Shown here: in pieces, positions 1 to 8,088 of the stretch
Layout of the letters: every line of letters starts with the position of its first letter
Numbering within the stretch: position 1 is the first letter of the stretch
NCBI GenBank assembly: GCA_017694495.1
Contig: JADIMU010000017.1
Span: 1-37,675, forward strand
Reading direction: 5' to 3'
Source: Candidatus Aphodenecus pullistercoris
GTDB taxonomy: Bacteria; Spirochaetota; Spirochaetia; Sphaerochaetales; Sphaerochaetaceae
Length of the DNA stretch: 37,675 nt
Notes under the pieces: generated by a model
Told to the model about the DNA's origin: nothing
What the model saw: the letters and a program-made list of their open reading frames with translations, nothing else
Databases searched by the model: none
Program-made: the position numbers and the translations under genes

Positions 1-153
1 GTAGCAGAAGATGTGCTTGAGATACTCCGATATGATGTCGGTGATGACTTCTCTCCTGTATTTGACCGTGATGACGAGATGGTAGTGCAGGCTGAACACC
101 GAATGGTTGTTCCCGTCCAGCTGTGTCATCATGTAGCTCTTGCCTCTGCTCAT
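1..153 (-). CDS. tnpA: IS200/IS605-family transposase TnpA, N-terminal part (runs off window)
   Basis: The minus strand encodes 51 residues from ATG at 153 to the window edge without a stop. They include 'HSVFSLHYHLVITVKYRR' (about residues 17-34), the first beta strand of the small Y1/HUH transposases of the IS200/IS605 family. These single-strand transposases cut and join IS ends using a tyrosine and an HUH motif; both would lie beyond the edge, so activity cannot be judged. No upstream Shine-Dalgarno sequence is clear and I could not define the terminal hairpin of the element. The neighbouring broken binding-protein gene suggests the insertion sits in or beside a damaged sugar-transport locus. 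Confidence 0.8.
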   Translation of the reverse strand, partial: MSRGKSYMMTQLDGNNHSVFSLHYHLVITVKYRREVITDIISEYLKHIFCY

Positions 154-204
154 CCTGATGCAATCATATCATGAAAACTGGGTTTACAATAGTATTTTCT
201 TCAT

Positions 205-480
205 TCAGAGCGGATTGTTTTCATACCACTTTAGCCTAGAAGACATCTGGAACAGACGGATTCCAGCCGTCATGGCATACGATATCCTTGGCATACATGT
301 AAGAGCCACCGACGTTCCTCCGGTCGCCTCCATCCTCTTGCCCTGTGTGAACGAGTGCCAGAAAGTGATTGTTCCATTCAGTTCCCCATCGGAAGACTGT
401 GTCGATTCAGCTGAACCGTTGGCGAAAACCAGAGAGAGCGACAACAGCAGCATGAGGGCAACAATTGAGAGTTTCTTCAT
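205..480 (-). pseudogene. Truncated sugar ABC transporter substrate-binding protein
   Basis: A good Shine-Dalgarno sequence (GGAGG, 8 nt upstream) precedes ATG at 480. The product starts with a signal peptide (MKKLSIVALMLLLSLSLVFA-NG), then a linker and 'GTITFWHSFTQGKRMEA' (about residues 36-52), the N-terminal strand of family 1 extracellular sugar-binding proteins. Those proteins usually have about 400-430 residues. After residue 52 the similarity stops and the frame runs to a stop at 205-207 with unrelated residues. A shifted frame stays open to a TAG at 236-238. This fits a deletion, probably linked to the adjacent IS200-type element. No permease genes follow within the window. The AraC regulator next door may once have controlled this importer (inference). 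Confidence 0.75.
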
Positions 481-603
481 CAAATTTACCTCCGTTTTTT
501 CCTTTTGCATTCTCAGGATAACCCGCTGTTCCGCGAAGTGCACAAGAATAGGATTCGCCTAATAATAGGAGAAAACGCTTAGGAATTAGCGGATTTTTAG
601 GTA

Positions 604-1488
604 CTATTCAGCGCTTCGCCGGTACTCCTGAGGAGAAACTCCGAAGTTCTCACGGAAGAGCCTGCTGAAGTAGTTCGCATCCCCTATTCCAACGGAATAG
701 GCGATCTGCGCAATGTGCTCGTTCGAGACGAGAAGTCGTCTTGCAGCGACAGTCAGTCGCGACTCCGTGATGTAGTCGACAGGGCTCTTTCCCGTATGCT
801 TCTTGAAGAGCCGGCGCAATGACGACTCGCTCAGGCCAACCATAGCGGCAAGCTGGCTGCAGCTCAGGTCCTCGTCAAGATGGGCAAGTATGTACTCCGT
901 CAAGGCATTGATCCTCGGATCCTGTGTGCGGCTGCTCACAAGTTCAGCCCGTCTCACGACCTCCTCCGCAGAGAAGGCCTCAGACTGCCCCTCATCGTCC
1001 AAGCATGTCTCGTCATTGCCGCCATGCTCGCACAGCCAGGCGATTATGAGTTCCAGATTTCCCCTGATCCGGAAGACCTTTGAAGGCCCTCCTTCCCTGG
1101 CAAATGAAATGACCTGGCAGAAATAAGTGCTGATGAGCTCATCCCCGCCAGTATCGGTCACCCTCTTTATGTGGTAGTAGTCGGCGAGGAAGTCGCTCGC
1201 ATCCAGCTGGGCACGAAGACGGAAGCGGATCGAGATGAACTGGAAATCCTCGGAGCTGGTCTCGCAGAAGAGTCTGCACCCTTGCGGAATGTATACGACC
1301 TGGCCCTCGGTGACCTCGAACTCCTCTCCGTCTATGATGAAGAGGCCCCTGCCCTTCTCGATCAGCCGGACCATGCAATATGGGATGTAGCTCTCAGGAT
1401 AGACCCAGCCTTTCTGGAAGTTGTAGCGCCCGACATAGAGGAAGTCGAAGCGCATGGATGTGTAGAGCGTGTTCTTGAAGTCCATCAT
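604..1488 (-). CDS. AraC-family transcriptional regulator
   Basis: This 294-residue protein has an N-terminal cupin-like ligand-binding half (about residues 25-110, with 'GEEFEVTEGQVVYIPQG') and a C-terminal pair of helix-turn-helix motifs (about residues 190-290). The second ends in 'IAYSVGIGDANYFSRLFRENFGVSPQEYR', the AraC/XylS signature. Regulators of this shape usually activate carbohydrate uptake and degradation genes when sugar binds the cupin domain. It lies just upstream, on the same strand, of the broken sugar-binding protein gene, its likely former target. Two Met codons are adjacent. A TAGACT hexamer lies 4 nt before the first and 7 nt before the second (1485), and no Shine-Dalgarno sequence is seen, so a leaderless start at 1485 is possible. 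Confidence 0.88.
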   Translation of the reverse strand: MMDFKNTLYTSMRFDFLYVGRYNFQKGWVYPESYIPYCMVRLIEKGRGLFIIDGEEFEVTEGQVVYIPQGCRLFCETSSEDFQFISIRFRLRAQLDASDFLADYYHIKRVTDTGGDELISTYFCQVISFAREGGPSKVFRIRGNLELIIAWLCEHGGNDETCLDDEGQSEAFSAEEVVRRAELVSSRTQDPRINALTEYILAHLDEDLSCSQLAAMVGLSESSLRRLFKKHTGKSPVDYITESRLTVAARRLLVSNEHIAQIAYSVGIGDANYFSRLFRENFGVSPQEYRRSAE

Positions 1489-1618
1489 GCACAGTCTAGC
1501 ATCCTCTACAAGCGGAATGTTGCTCCACTTTCAGCTTTTTCGCACATTTCGGGTGTTTTCCAGCCGTCTGGGGGAATCGGAATGCCTCAGCCAAGGATGG
1601 AAGCGTGGCCGGAGTGCA

Positions 1619-3394
1619 TCACAAGGCCAGCTGATGCAATATCCTCTCGGCCACAGTCAGCGGGATGGAGCACTTCTTCGCGAAGTCATGGGCGTCGAGG
1701 GCCAGCACGCCTTCGATCGAGCCGCACTCCTTCATGATCCGCTCCGCCCTCTTCTGGCCGACGCCGTCTATGGAGCGCAGCAGCGCGAAGCCGGCGTCCC
1801 TGCTGCGCATCCGCTGGTTGGCGCTGGTCGCGAAGCGATGGCACTCGTCTCTCAGCGCGATCAGGATGCGCAATGCCGGATCGGCCTTGTCGAGGACGAG
1901 GTTCGGCCTGTCGTCTGGAAAGACGATCTCCTCGTTGCGCTCTGCCAGTCCGACGACCGGGATGTAGTCGAGTCCAAGGGCCTCAAGCTCGTCGACGGCC
2001 ACGTGGACCTGTCCCTTGCCGCCGTCGACCATGATGAGGTCGGGCATTGGCTTCTCCTCGTTGTACAGCCGGCTGTAGCGGCGGCTCACGGCCTCACGCA
2101 TCGACTGGAAGTCGTCGATGCGGCCATCCAGGGTCTTCATGTTGAAGCGGCGGTACTCCTTCACGCTCGGATTTCCGCCGCGGAAGACGATGCAGCTGGC
2201 CGTCGTGTACTTTCCCGCCAGCTGCGCGATGTCGAAGCCTTCGATGTAGACGGGAGCCTTGTCCAGGCCGATGAGCTCTGCCAGACGCTCGAGCGATGGC
2301 GAGTTGTCGATCCTTCCCAGCCTCTTGTCGACATCCTCACCTGCGTTGACCTCTGCCATGCGCAGGATGCGGTAGTGCTTCCCGTCCTTCGGGAAGCCGA
2401 TGTACAGCGGCACGCCGAGCTCCTTGCGGAAGTAGTCCGAGATCAGGCTGGCGTCGATCTCCTGGTTGACGTAGAGTTCCTGAGGCAGGTTCGCACCGTC
2501 GCTGTAGTACTGGATGAGGAAGGACAGCAGCGCCTCCGTCTCGTCGGCCATCGTCTCGGCGCGGTACAGGGCCTTGCCGACGAGCCGGCCGTCACGCAAT
2601 TGCATGATGGCGACGGTGCACAGATTGCCGCGCAGGGCGACTGCGGCGTAGTCGCGGCTGTCGTTCGAGAGGGCCTGCTCCACGCTCTGCCCCTTGCCCA
2701 CGTTGTCGATGGCCTTGATCAGGTCCCGCTTCCTGGCCGCCTGCTCGAAGCGCAGCTCCTTCGCATCCTGCCTCATCTCCTTCTCGAGGCGCTCGCGCGT
2801 CCTCATGTCGTTGCCTGAAAGCAGGTCGCGGATCTCGTCGATGTAGGCCTTGTACTCCTTCTCGTCGACAGCCCCTATGCACGGTGCGCAGCACTTGTGG
2901 ATGTGGTGGTAGAGGCAGGGACTCCTGTGGCGCTCGAGTGGTCCTGAGCACAGGCGCAGCGGATAGGTCTGGCGGATCAGGTCGAGGAAGGTCTCGAGGT
3001 CTCCTGTGGCGGCGAAGGGGCCGTAGTATGTGGAGCCGTCGTCGACGATTCTCCTCGTCTTGAAGACGCGTGGATACTTCTCTCCCGTGATCCTGATCAT
3101 CGGATAGCTCTTGCCGTCCTTGAGCAGGATGTTGTAGTGGGGCTTGTACTGCTTGATAAGGTTGTTCTCGAGGACGAGGGCCTCGTACTCGTTGCCCGTC
3201 ATGATGTAGTCGATGTGGTCGATCTTCTGGACGAGGGCAGCCGTCTTGGCGTCGCGGTTGGGAAGGAAGTAGCTCGAGACGCGCCGGCGGAGGTTCTTCG
3301 CCTTGCCCACGTATATGACCTTGTCGTCACTGTTCTTCATCATGTAGATTCCCGGAGACTCCGGGAGGGCGTGGGCCTGGTCTTTCGCACTCAT
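1619..3394 (-). CDS. uvrC: Excinuclease ABC subunit C (nucleotide excision repair)
   Basis: UvrC makes both incisions around a DNA lesion marked by UvrA and UvrB. From ATG at 3394 the protein has 591 residues, normal for the family. It has an N-terminal GIY-YIG nuclease domain (about residues 12-90, 'PGIYMM' and 'IYVGKAKNLRRRV'), a UVR motif that contacts UvrB (about 195-230), a C-terminal RNase H-like nuclease domain ('MVDGGKGQVHVA', 'VGLAERNEEI') and terminal helix-hairpin-helix motifs ('SIDGVGQKRAERIM'). The frame stays open to a GTG at 3439. I prefer ATG 3394 because TTGACG and GATATT hexamers with a 17-nt spacer lie just upstream, which would make the longer start untranscribed. It is divergent from the esterase, with only 64 bp between starts. 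Confidence 0.95.
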   Translation of the reverse strand: MSAKDQAHALPESPGIYMMKNSDDKVIYVGKAKNLRRRVSSYFLPNRDAKTAALVQKIDHIDYIMTGNEYEALVLENNLIKQYKPHYNILLKDGKSYPMIRITGEKYPRVFKTRRIVDDGSTYYGPFAATGDLETFLDLIRQTYPLRLCSGPLERHRSPCLYHHIHKCCAPCIGAVDEKEYKAYIDEIRDLLSGNDMRTRERLEKEMRQDAKELRFEQAARKRDLIKAIDNVGKGQSVEQALSNDSRDYAAVALRGNLCTVAIMQLRDGRLVGKALYRAETMADETEALLSFLIQYYSDGANLPQELYVNQEIDASLISDYFRKELGVPLYIGFPKDGKHYRILRMAEVNAGEDVDKRLGRIDNSPSLERLAELIGLDKAPVYIEGFDIAQLAGKYTTASCIVFRGGNPSVKEYRRFNMKTLDGRIDDFQSMREAVSRRYSRLYNEEKPMPDLIMVDGGKGQVHVAVDELEALGLDYIPVVGLAERNEEIVFPDDRPNLVLDKADPALRILIALRDECHRFATSANQRMRSRDAGFALLRSIDGVGQKRAERIMKECGSIEGVLALDAHDFAKKCSIPLTVAERILHQLAL

Positions 3395-3404
3395 TCTGGA
3401 TGGA

Positions 3405-3433
3405 AATATCTGGTGAAAAGACCTTTTCGTCAA
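3405..3433 (-). promoter_or_regulatory. Probable promoter of uvrC, near-leaderless
   Basis: On the minus strand TTGACG (3433-3428) is followed after 17 nt by GATATT (3410-3405). The uvrC ATG lies 10 nt further on, so the transcript would have only a few leader bases. The elements overlap those proposed for the divergent esterase. This is pattern matching only. Confidence 0.45.
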
Positions 3434-3452
3434 CCGCACTCCGGCCTAGAAT
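3424..3452 (+). promoter_or_regulatory. Possible promoter of the esterase gene, leaderless
   Basis: TAGAAT (3447-3452) lies 6 nt before the ATG at 3459. A weak -35 candidate TTTTCG (3424-3429) sits 17 nt upstream. The -35 matches consensus at only 3 of 6 positions. Confidence 0.3.
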
Positions 3453-3458
3453 GGGCTC

Positions 3459-4205
3459 ATGAGACTCGAGACATTCACCGTCGGCGCCCTCTCCTGCCCT
3501 GTGGACGCCTATCTTCCAGGCCGGCTCACGGACCGTCCCAGCCCGGCCCTCATCATCGTCCCCGGAGGCGGCTACAACCACGTCTCCCCACGCGAGGGCG
3601 AGCCGGTGGCCTTGCGCTTCCTCGCCCACAGCGTCGCATGCTTCGTCCTCCACTACCCTGTGGGTGACGCGATTGCGTCAGAGCGTCCGCTCGACACCAT
3701 CACACAGCTTGTCGACACGCTGGTGGAAAGGGCCGATGAGCTGGCAATCGACAAGGACAGGATGGCCATCCTGGGCTTCTCTGCCGGAGCCCACCTGGCG
3801 GCGAGCTACGGCACGCTGCGCAAGGGACGGCATCTCAAGGCCATGCTCCTGGGCTACCCTGTGATAACAAGCGGACAGTTCGCCCACCGCGGCTCCTTCG
3901 ACAAGCTGTGCCAGAGTGGTGAAGAGCGATCCATGTACAGTCTGGAGGACCAGGTCGACGCCCAGACGCCTCCCACCTTCATCTTCCACACGGCAGACGA
4001 TGCGACGGTGCCTGTCGAGAACAGCCTCCTCTTCGCCATGGCCCTCTCGAAGGCCAAGGTGCCCTTCAGCATGCACATCTACCCGAGCGGCATCCACGGC
4101 TCGTCAATCGGGACCGAGTCCGTAGGCACGCCGAACGCCCAGCTCGCAGGCTGGGTCGACGAGGCGCTCACCTGGCTATTCGGCATCTGGGACTTCAGGG
4201 AGTGA
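3459..4205 (+). CDS. Alpha/beta-hydrolase esterase (acetyl-xylan esterase / BD-FAE type)
   Basis: The 248-residue protein has the alpha/beta-hydrolase esterase layout. 'IIVPGGGYNHVS' (about residues 32-43) forms the oxyanion-hole loop, 'LGFSAGAHLAASYG' (about 104-117) contains the nucleophile Ser, 'HTADDATVPVENS' holds the acid Asp and 'YPSGIHG' the catalytic His. There is no signal peptide, so it should act in the cytoplasm, probably deacetylating imported oligosaccharides or short acyl esters; the substrate is unknown. It is a single gene divergent from uvrC. No Shine-Dalgarno sequence precedes the ATG, and a TAGAAT hexamer lies 6 nt upstream. A peptidase role of the S9 type is less likely at this length. 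Confidence 0.85.
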   Translation: MRLETFTVGALSCPVDAYLPGRLTDRPSPALIIVPGGGYNHVSPREGEPVALRFLAHSVACFVLHYPVGDAIASERPLDTITQLVDTLVERADELAIDKDRMAILGFSAGAHLAASYGTLRKGRHLKAMLLGYPVITSGQFAHRGSFDKLCQSGEERSMYSLEDQVDAQTPPTFIFHTADDATVPVENSLLFAMALSKAKVPFSMHIYPSGIHGSSIGTESVGTPNAQLAGWVDEALTWLFGIWDFRE

Positions 4206-4253
4206 GGACCAAGGTGGACGGCGGACAAGGACCATGCTTATCATTGAATTGCT

Positions 4254-5213
4254 ATGAAGAAATGGATTCCAATCCCCAGCGAGGAGAAGCTGCGCGCCCA
4301 GCTTGACGCCTACTACAAGTCGCTCGCGACGATCGACACGCTCAGCGAGAAGGAGCAGGAGAAGCTCTACAAGGACATCGACAAGACGGTCGCCAGACTG
4401 CGTGACGAGGCCGAGAAGGCCAAGGAGAAGGCACGTTTCCTCTCCGCTTCCCAGGACGAGCTCGAGGCCAGGGCCAAGGACACGGCCAACAGCCTCAAGA
4501 AGGGCTTCATCATCCGCCGTGCTCCGGCAAACGGCACGATCGACTACCGCGAGGCGAAGACGGACCACTTCGCGCGTGGCATGAACGGCTACAAGCTCTT
4601 CATCGTCTTCTTCGTCGGATCCTTCGTAGGCGTCGTCGTCGAGACGCTCTGGTGCATCGTGAGCAACGGCTACATCGAGAGTCGCCAGGGCCTCGTCTGG
4701 GGACCCTTCAGTCCCATCTACGGAGTGGGAGCCGCAGTGCTCGCCATCTGCCTGTACCGCTTCCGCAACCGCTCGTCGATCTACTCCTTCATAGGAGGCT
4801 TCCTCACAGGCAGCGTCGTCGAGTACATCTGCTCCTGGCTGCAGGAGACGCTCTTCGGCTCCACCAGCTGGGACTACTCACACATGCCGCTGAACATAAA
4901 CGGAAGGGTCTGCCTCGTCTACTCGATCTTCTGGGGCTTCCTGGGCATCTTCTGGATCAAGTCCATCTACCCTCGCCTGTCCGTCTGGATCCTCAAGATT
5001 CCAAACAGGATCGGCAAGATCCTCGTCTGGATCCTCCTCGTCTTCATGGTCCTCAACTGCATCGTCTCGGCCCTGGCGGTCTACCGCTGGTCAGAGCGCG
5101 AGCAGGGCATCATGGAAGCATCGAACGCCATCGAGGCCTTCATGGACCGCCACTTCCCGGACGACAGGATGTGGAGCATCTATGCGAACATGGACTTCAA
5201 GTCCGATCAGTGA
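4254..5213 (+). CDS. CmpB-like multi-pass membrane protein (putative ABC-transporter type IV, PF06541)
   Basis: This 319-residue protein begins with about 100 charged, mostly helical residues, followed by a membrane region of about six segments. The membrane part holds the conserved 'FFVGSFVGVVVETLW' and 'RQGLVWGPFSPIYGVGA' segments and 'SVVEYICSWLQETLFGSTSWDYS', which define the family. The function is not known; the ABC-transporter name rests on weak early similarity and no ATPase is adjacent. The charged N-terminus is longer than in most family members I recall. A TATCAT hexamer lies 9 nt before the ATG and no Shine-Dalgarno sequence is visible. Its stop overlaps the end of the convergent DUF2200 gene by 7 bp. 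Confidence 0.8.
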   Translation: MKKWIPIPSEEKLRAQLDAYYKSLATIDTLSEKEQEKLYKDIDKTVARLRDEAEKAKEKARFLSASQDELEARAKDTANSLKKGFIIRRAPANGTIDYREAKTDHFARGMNGYKLFIVFFVGSFVGVVVETLWCIVSNGYIESRQGLVWGPFSPIYGVGAAVLAICLYRFRNRSSIYSFIGGFLTGSVVEYICSWLQETLFGSTSWDYSHMPLNINGRVCLVYSIFWGFLGIFWIKSIYPRLSVWILKIPNRIGKILVWILLVFMVLNCIVSALAVYRWSEREQGIMEASNAIEAFMDRHFPDDRMWSIYANMDFKSDQ

Positions 5214-5548
5214 GGCAGGATGGCATCCAGCCTCCTGCCCTTGGCCAGGCGGTCGACGATGAGGTCGAGCGTCCTCACATCCCGCCACAGGCCATCCTCG
5301 ATGTCGGCGACGGAGACGCCGCACACCTTGCCAACGATCTCCAGCCTCAGAGGATTCGGTTCCGGGGCCTGGCGGAAGAAGTCGCCGTAGCTGACTGGAG
5401 AGGCCTTCGCCTCATCCAGCGCCTCCTTGGCATAGCCTGTCAGCCAGAGCGTCGCCCTGTCGACGTCGGCGCCATCGCCACACTTGCGCACGACCTTCTG
5501 GACGAGAAGGTCGTAGATCTTGCCGAAAGGCATTGCGAGTACATCCAT
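5207..5548 (-). CDS. DUF2200 family protein
   Basis: This protein of 113 residues reads 'MDVLAMPFGKIYDLLVQK' at the start, then 'WLTGY', 'FFRQAPEPNP' and 'IEDGLWRDVRTLDLIVDRLAKGR', matching the small cytoplasmic DUF2200 family. No function is known. I chose ATG 5548 because it overlaps the stop of the upstream glycosylase gene (TGATG) and has AGGAG 6 nt before it; the frame extends further upstream, but only inside that gene. It is the last gene of the six-gene malQ operon and meets the CmpB-like gene tail to tail. Confidence 0.82.
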   Translation of the reverse strand: MDVLAMPFGKIYDLLVQKVVRKCGDGADVDRATLWLTGYAKEALDEAKASPVSYGDFFRQAPEPNPLRLEIVGKVCGVSVADIEDGLWRDVRTLDLIVDRLAKGRRLDAILPH

Positions 5549-6171
5549 CACAGTCTCCTCATGCATCCGCCACAAAGCGGACAGCTGTCGCACAGCGGCC
5601 TTCCGCGGCACCAGGCCTTGCCAGTCTCAAGGATGAGCCAATGGAGGGCTCCAAGTTCCATGAAGCCGAGCGAAGAACAGAAGAAGCTGCGTATCGAATC
5701 ATCGTCATCGAAGCTGTAGCCGAAACGGGAGAGAATCCTCCTCGTGTACGCATCGACGACCATGACAGGTTTGTGGAATGCGTACAGCGCGATGACTGAG
5801 GCGGTCTCCATCCCCACCCCTTTGATGCTCTGGAGCTGACTGGTCAGATCCTGTGCACCAATGGCCATGACGGCATCGCGGTCGAAGGCGAAGCTGCGCC
5901 ACCAGGCGGTGAGCGCCCTGATCGTGCGCGCCTTGGCCTTCTGGAAGCCGCATGAGCGGATGGCTTCCTCCAGCTGCACGTCGTCAAGCGACTCGACCCA
6001 CTGCGGCGAAAGCCTGTCCCCGATACCTTCCCTCGTCCTAAGCACATTCTCCCAGGCCGTGTTCTGCACGAGGACGGCCTCGACCATGACACGGTAAGGG
6101 TCCTCAGACCACCAGGGAGGCGTGCCGTGGACCGACGAGAGCAGAGAGAGGAAGCCGAGTGCGTCCCTCAA
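5548..6171 (-). CDS. Endonuclease III-like DNA glycosylase with 4Fe-4S cluster (MagIII-like)
   Basis: The 207-residue protein belongs to the HhH-GPD superfamily of base-excision repair glycosylases. 'VLVQNTAWENV' lies near residue 35, the helix-hairpin-helix 'LQSIKGVGMETASVIALYA' near 112-130, the catalytic Asp in 'VMVVDAYTRRI', and four C-terminal Cys ('CRGRPLCDSCPLCGGC') for a 4Fe-4S cluster. The Lys that gives endonuclease III its lyase activity is replaced by Glu in 'GVGMET', as in MagIII-type alkylpurine glycosylases. It is therefore probably monofunctional, and the lesion is uncertain. The start is TTG at 6171, overlapping the upstream stop (TTGA); the next Met is too far inside the fold. 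Confidence 0.87.
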   Translation of the reverse strand: MRDALGFLSLLSSVHGTPPWWSEDPYRVMVEAVLVQNTAWENVLRTREGIGDRLSPQWVESLDDVQLEEAIRSCGFQKAKARTIRALTAWWRSFAFDRDAVMAIGAQDLTSQLQSIKGVGMETASVIALYAFHKPVMVVDAYTRRILSRFGYSFDDDDSIRSFFCSSLGFMELGALHWLILETGKAWCRGRPLCDSCPLCGGCMRRL

Positions 6172-6551
6172 CGCTTGGCCTCGCTGAAATCGTAGGCCTC
6201 GGCGACCCAGGCCATGAGCTCCTCGTCGACATCAGCCTCGAGCGAGAGCGTCAGGTGATGCGTCCACCGTCCAGGATATGGCTCAGTCGCGACATCGACG
6301 CGTGGCGTGTCCAGCCTGAACGGCAGGCCGACCGTCAGCGTCAGGTAGACGGGAGGACGGTCAGCCGCCTTCCTCGCCTTGAGGAAGGAGACGGCCGCGA
6401 ACATGTGGCGGCCATAGAAGGAGAGCTGGCTCCTGCCGACCCTCACCTCAATCCCCTCGTCGAGCGCGCATACGGCTTCCCTCAGCCTCTCGTAGATCGG
6501 GAGTGCCGACTCGTGGCCGATGAAGAAGGCGCGCTCTGAGGCAGGAATCAT
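6168..6551 (-). CDS. DUF5655 domain protein
   Basis: This 127-residue protein has the DUF5655 pattern: 'FFIGHESALPIYERLREAV' at residues 9-27, 'SQLSFYGRHMFAAVSFLKAR' in the middle and 'YPGRWTHHLTLSLEADVDEELMAWVAEAYDFS' near the end. The family also occurs as a tail on DNA-binding or restriction-linked proteins, and its role is not established. The ATG overlaps the thyX stop (ATGA) and its own stop overlaps the TTG of the glycosylase gene, so translation is probably coupled. Its place beside a DNA glycosylase and thymidylate synthase is suggestive of nucleic-acid work but proves nothing. Confidence 0.8.
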   Translation of the reverse strand: MIPASERAFFIGHESALPIYERLREAVCALDEGIEVRVGRSQLSFYGRHMFAAVSFLKARKAADRPPVYLTLTVGLPFRLDTPRVDVATEPYPGRWTHHLTLSLEADVDEELMAWVAEAYDFSEAKR

Positions 6552-7369
6552 TTCAGCTTCTCCAGGAAGATCTCCCTCTCGCGCCCCTCCAGAGGATTCT
6601 CCCCTCCCTCGGCGAGGGCCCTGATGGCCTCGACCTCACGGGCGCTGAAGCTCCGCCCATGGAGGCGGTGGTTCTCGAAGGCCTCGCATGCAATGGGGCA
6701 GACCTTGCACGCGATGTCGAACATCGTCTGGGCATAGGCGCGGATCTCGGCCTGGGCGTGGCCGTCGAGACGCAACTGGAGGAAGTGGAAGAGGTTGTGC
6801 AAGTCGATCTGCCAGTAGAACTCGGTATAGACGGACAGGGGCAGGTTGATGCGGCTGATCTCCCTGGCGATGCCCATGTCCAGCAGCTCATGGTAGGCTT
6901 CGAAGGTCGCCTTCGCGTTGTCAGAAAGGATTGTGCGGACCTTCTCGGCCGTCGCGCTGTCGACAGGCTCTGCCTTCCTTCCCTGCTTGTTGTCCTCGCT
7001 CTGCAATGCGATCGAGTCCTCGGCGGGCAGGTAGACCTCGTCCCTCATGACGGAGTAGCGGCCGCTGATCTCGTTCATCCTGGCCGTGCGGTGGCGCACC
7101 CACTGCCTGGCCACGAAGATGGGCGCCTTCACATGGAAGGTGAAGACGACCTGCTCGAAGGGCGAGGTGTGGTCGTTGCGCATGAGATAGTTGATCAGGC
7201 CCTTGTCCTGACGGTAGCTCTTCGTCCCCTCGCCGTAGCTGACGCGGGCGCTCTGGACGATCCTCTGGTCGCTGCCAAGATAGTCGACGAGGCGGACGAA
7301 GCCCTTGTCCAGAACGGGGAAGCTCTGGTCGAGGATCTTCTCGGCCTCCTCTACGATGCAATGTGACAT
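6548..7369 (-). CDS. thyX: Flavin-dependent thymidylate synthase ThyX
   Basis: ThyX makes dTMP from dUMP using methylene-tetrahydrofolate, FAD and NADPH, and replaces ThyA in many anaerobes. The 273-residue protein carries the signature 'RHRTARMNEISGRYS' (RHRx7S, about residues 92-106) and 'NDHTSPFEQVVFTFHVKAPIFVARQWV' before it. 'REISRINLPLSVYTEFYW' and 'HFLQLRLDGHAQAEIR' form the rest of the active site. A strong Shine-Dalgarno sequence (AGGAGGAATC-ATG) sets the start. It lies 8 bp after rsmE and overlaps the DUF5655 gene, so it is in the middle of the malQ operon. Confidence 0.96.
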   Translation of the reverse strand: MSHCIVEEAEKILDQSFPVLDKGFVRLVDYLGSDQRIVQSARVSYGEGTKSYRQDKGLINYLMRNDHTSPFEQVVFTFHVKAPIFVARQWVRHRTARMNEISGRYSVMRDEVYLPAEDSIALQSEDNKQGRKAEPVDSATAEKVRTILSDNAKATFEAYHELLDMGIAREISRINLPLSVYTEFYWQIDLHNLFHFLQLRLDGHAQAEIRAYAQTMFDIACKVCPIACEAFENHRLHGRSFSAREVEAIRALAEGGENPLEGREREIFLEKLK

Positions 7370-7377
7370 GATTCCTC

Positions 7378-8088
7378 CTAGATAAGGCCCTGGCCTGCGA
7401 GGGCCAGGCTCACGGCGGAAACGGCCGCCGTCTCTGTCCTGAGTATCCTTCCTCCAAGACTGGCCGGAGTGTAGCCTTCCTTCTGGAAGAGGGCGCGCTC
7501 CCCAGCGCTCCAGCCCCTCTCGCCGCCGATGGCGAGAGTCAGTTCCCTTCCGGCCAGGTCCATGCGCGACAGGCTCTGGGCACCGGGCACGACGTCGAGG
7601 ACGAGGTGCTCCCCCTCCCTTCCCGCCTCCCTTATGGCTGAGGCCATGTCGTCGGTGAAGACGACGTCGCTGAGCCCCGTGTGGCCGCTCTGCATGGCTC
7701 CGCTCTTCATGATCTCGAGGTACTCGCCGCTCGTGTAGAGCGTCGCGCCCCTGTAGCTCTTCTCACCCAGGTCGCTGCCGCTGACGATGAGCCGGCCGAC
7801 GCCAAGCGAGACGAGCTCGCGCAAGATGCGCTTCATGCATATGGGGCGCACCGAGGCCAGGATGACGGTCAGCGGATGGAGGGCGCCGTCAAAGCGCTCG
7901 GGGACGAAGTCGAAGGCGATGCCCTCCCCGTCAGCCGATGTGATCGTCGCGCGCCCCCTCCAGCCCTTGTACTCGCCGGCCAGGAAGCTGTCCCCCACAC
8001 TCATGTGGAGGACGGAGCCTATGTGGCGGCAGCGCTCGTCAGCTGCGGGAAAGAAGCGCTGACCCTCGTCGAAGAGTATGATGTTCAA
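7378..8088 (-). CDS. rsmE: 16S rRNA (uracil1498-N3)-methyltransferase RsmE
   Basis: RsmE methylates U1498 of 16S rRNA with S-adenosylmethionine. From TTG at 8088 the protein has 236 residues. An N-terminal PUA-like region ('ILFDEGQRFFPAADERCRHIGSVL') is followed by a SPOUT knot domain with 'LAIGGERGWSAGE' and 'LGGRILRTETAAVSAVSLAL'. The SPOUT loop reads GGERG where most members have GPEGG. I chose the TTG because it overlaps the malQ stop (TTGA); the frame continues upstream only inside malQ and no ATG precedes the conserved start. AAGGA lies 11 nt upstream. This is one of two TTGA-coupled starts in this operon. Confidence 0.9.
   Translation of the reverse strand: MNIILFDEGQRFFPAADERCRHIGSVLHMSVGDSFLAGEYKGWRGRATITSADGEGIAFDFVPERFDGALHPLTVILASVRPICMKRILRELVSLGVGRLIVSGSDLGEKSYRGATLYTSGEYLEIMKSGAMQSGHTGLSDVVFTDDMASAIREAGREGEHLVLDVVPGAQSLSRMDLAGRELTLAIGGERGWSAGERALFQKEGYTPASLGGRILRTETAAVSAVSLALAGQGLI

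Noticed and set aside
1469-2818. Long plus-strand open frame (449 codons) antisense to uvrC
   Set aside because: It is a shadow of a GC-rich gene: it lies opposite conserved uvrC sequence, its product is low-complexity with many Val, Leu, Asp and Arg and no domain, and it has no ribosome site.
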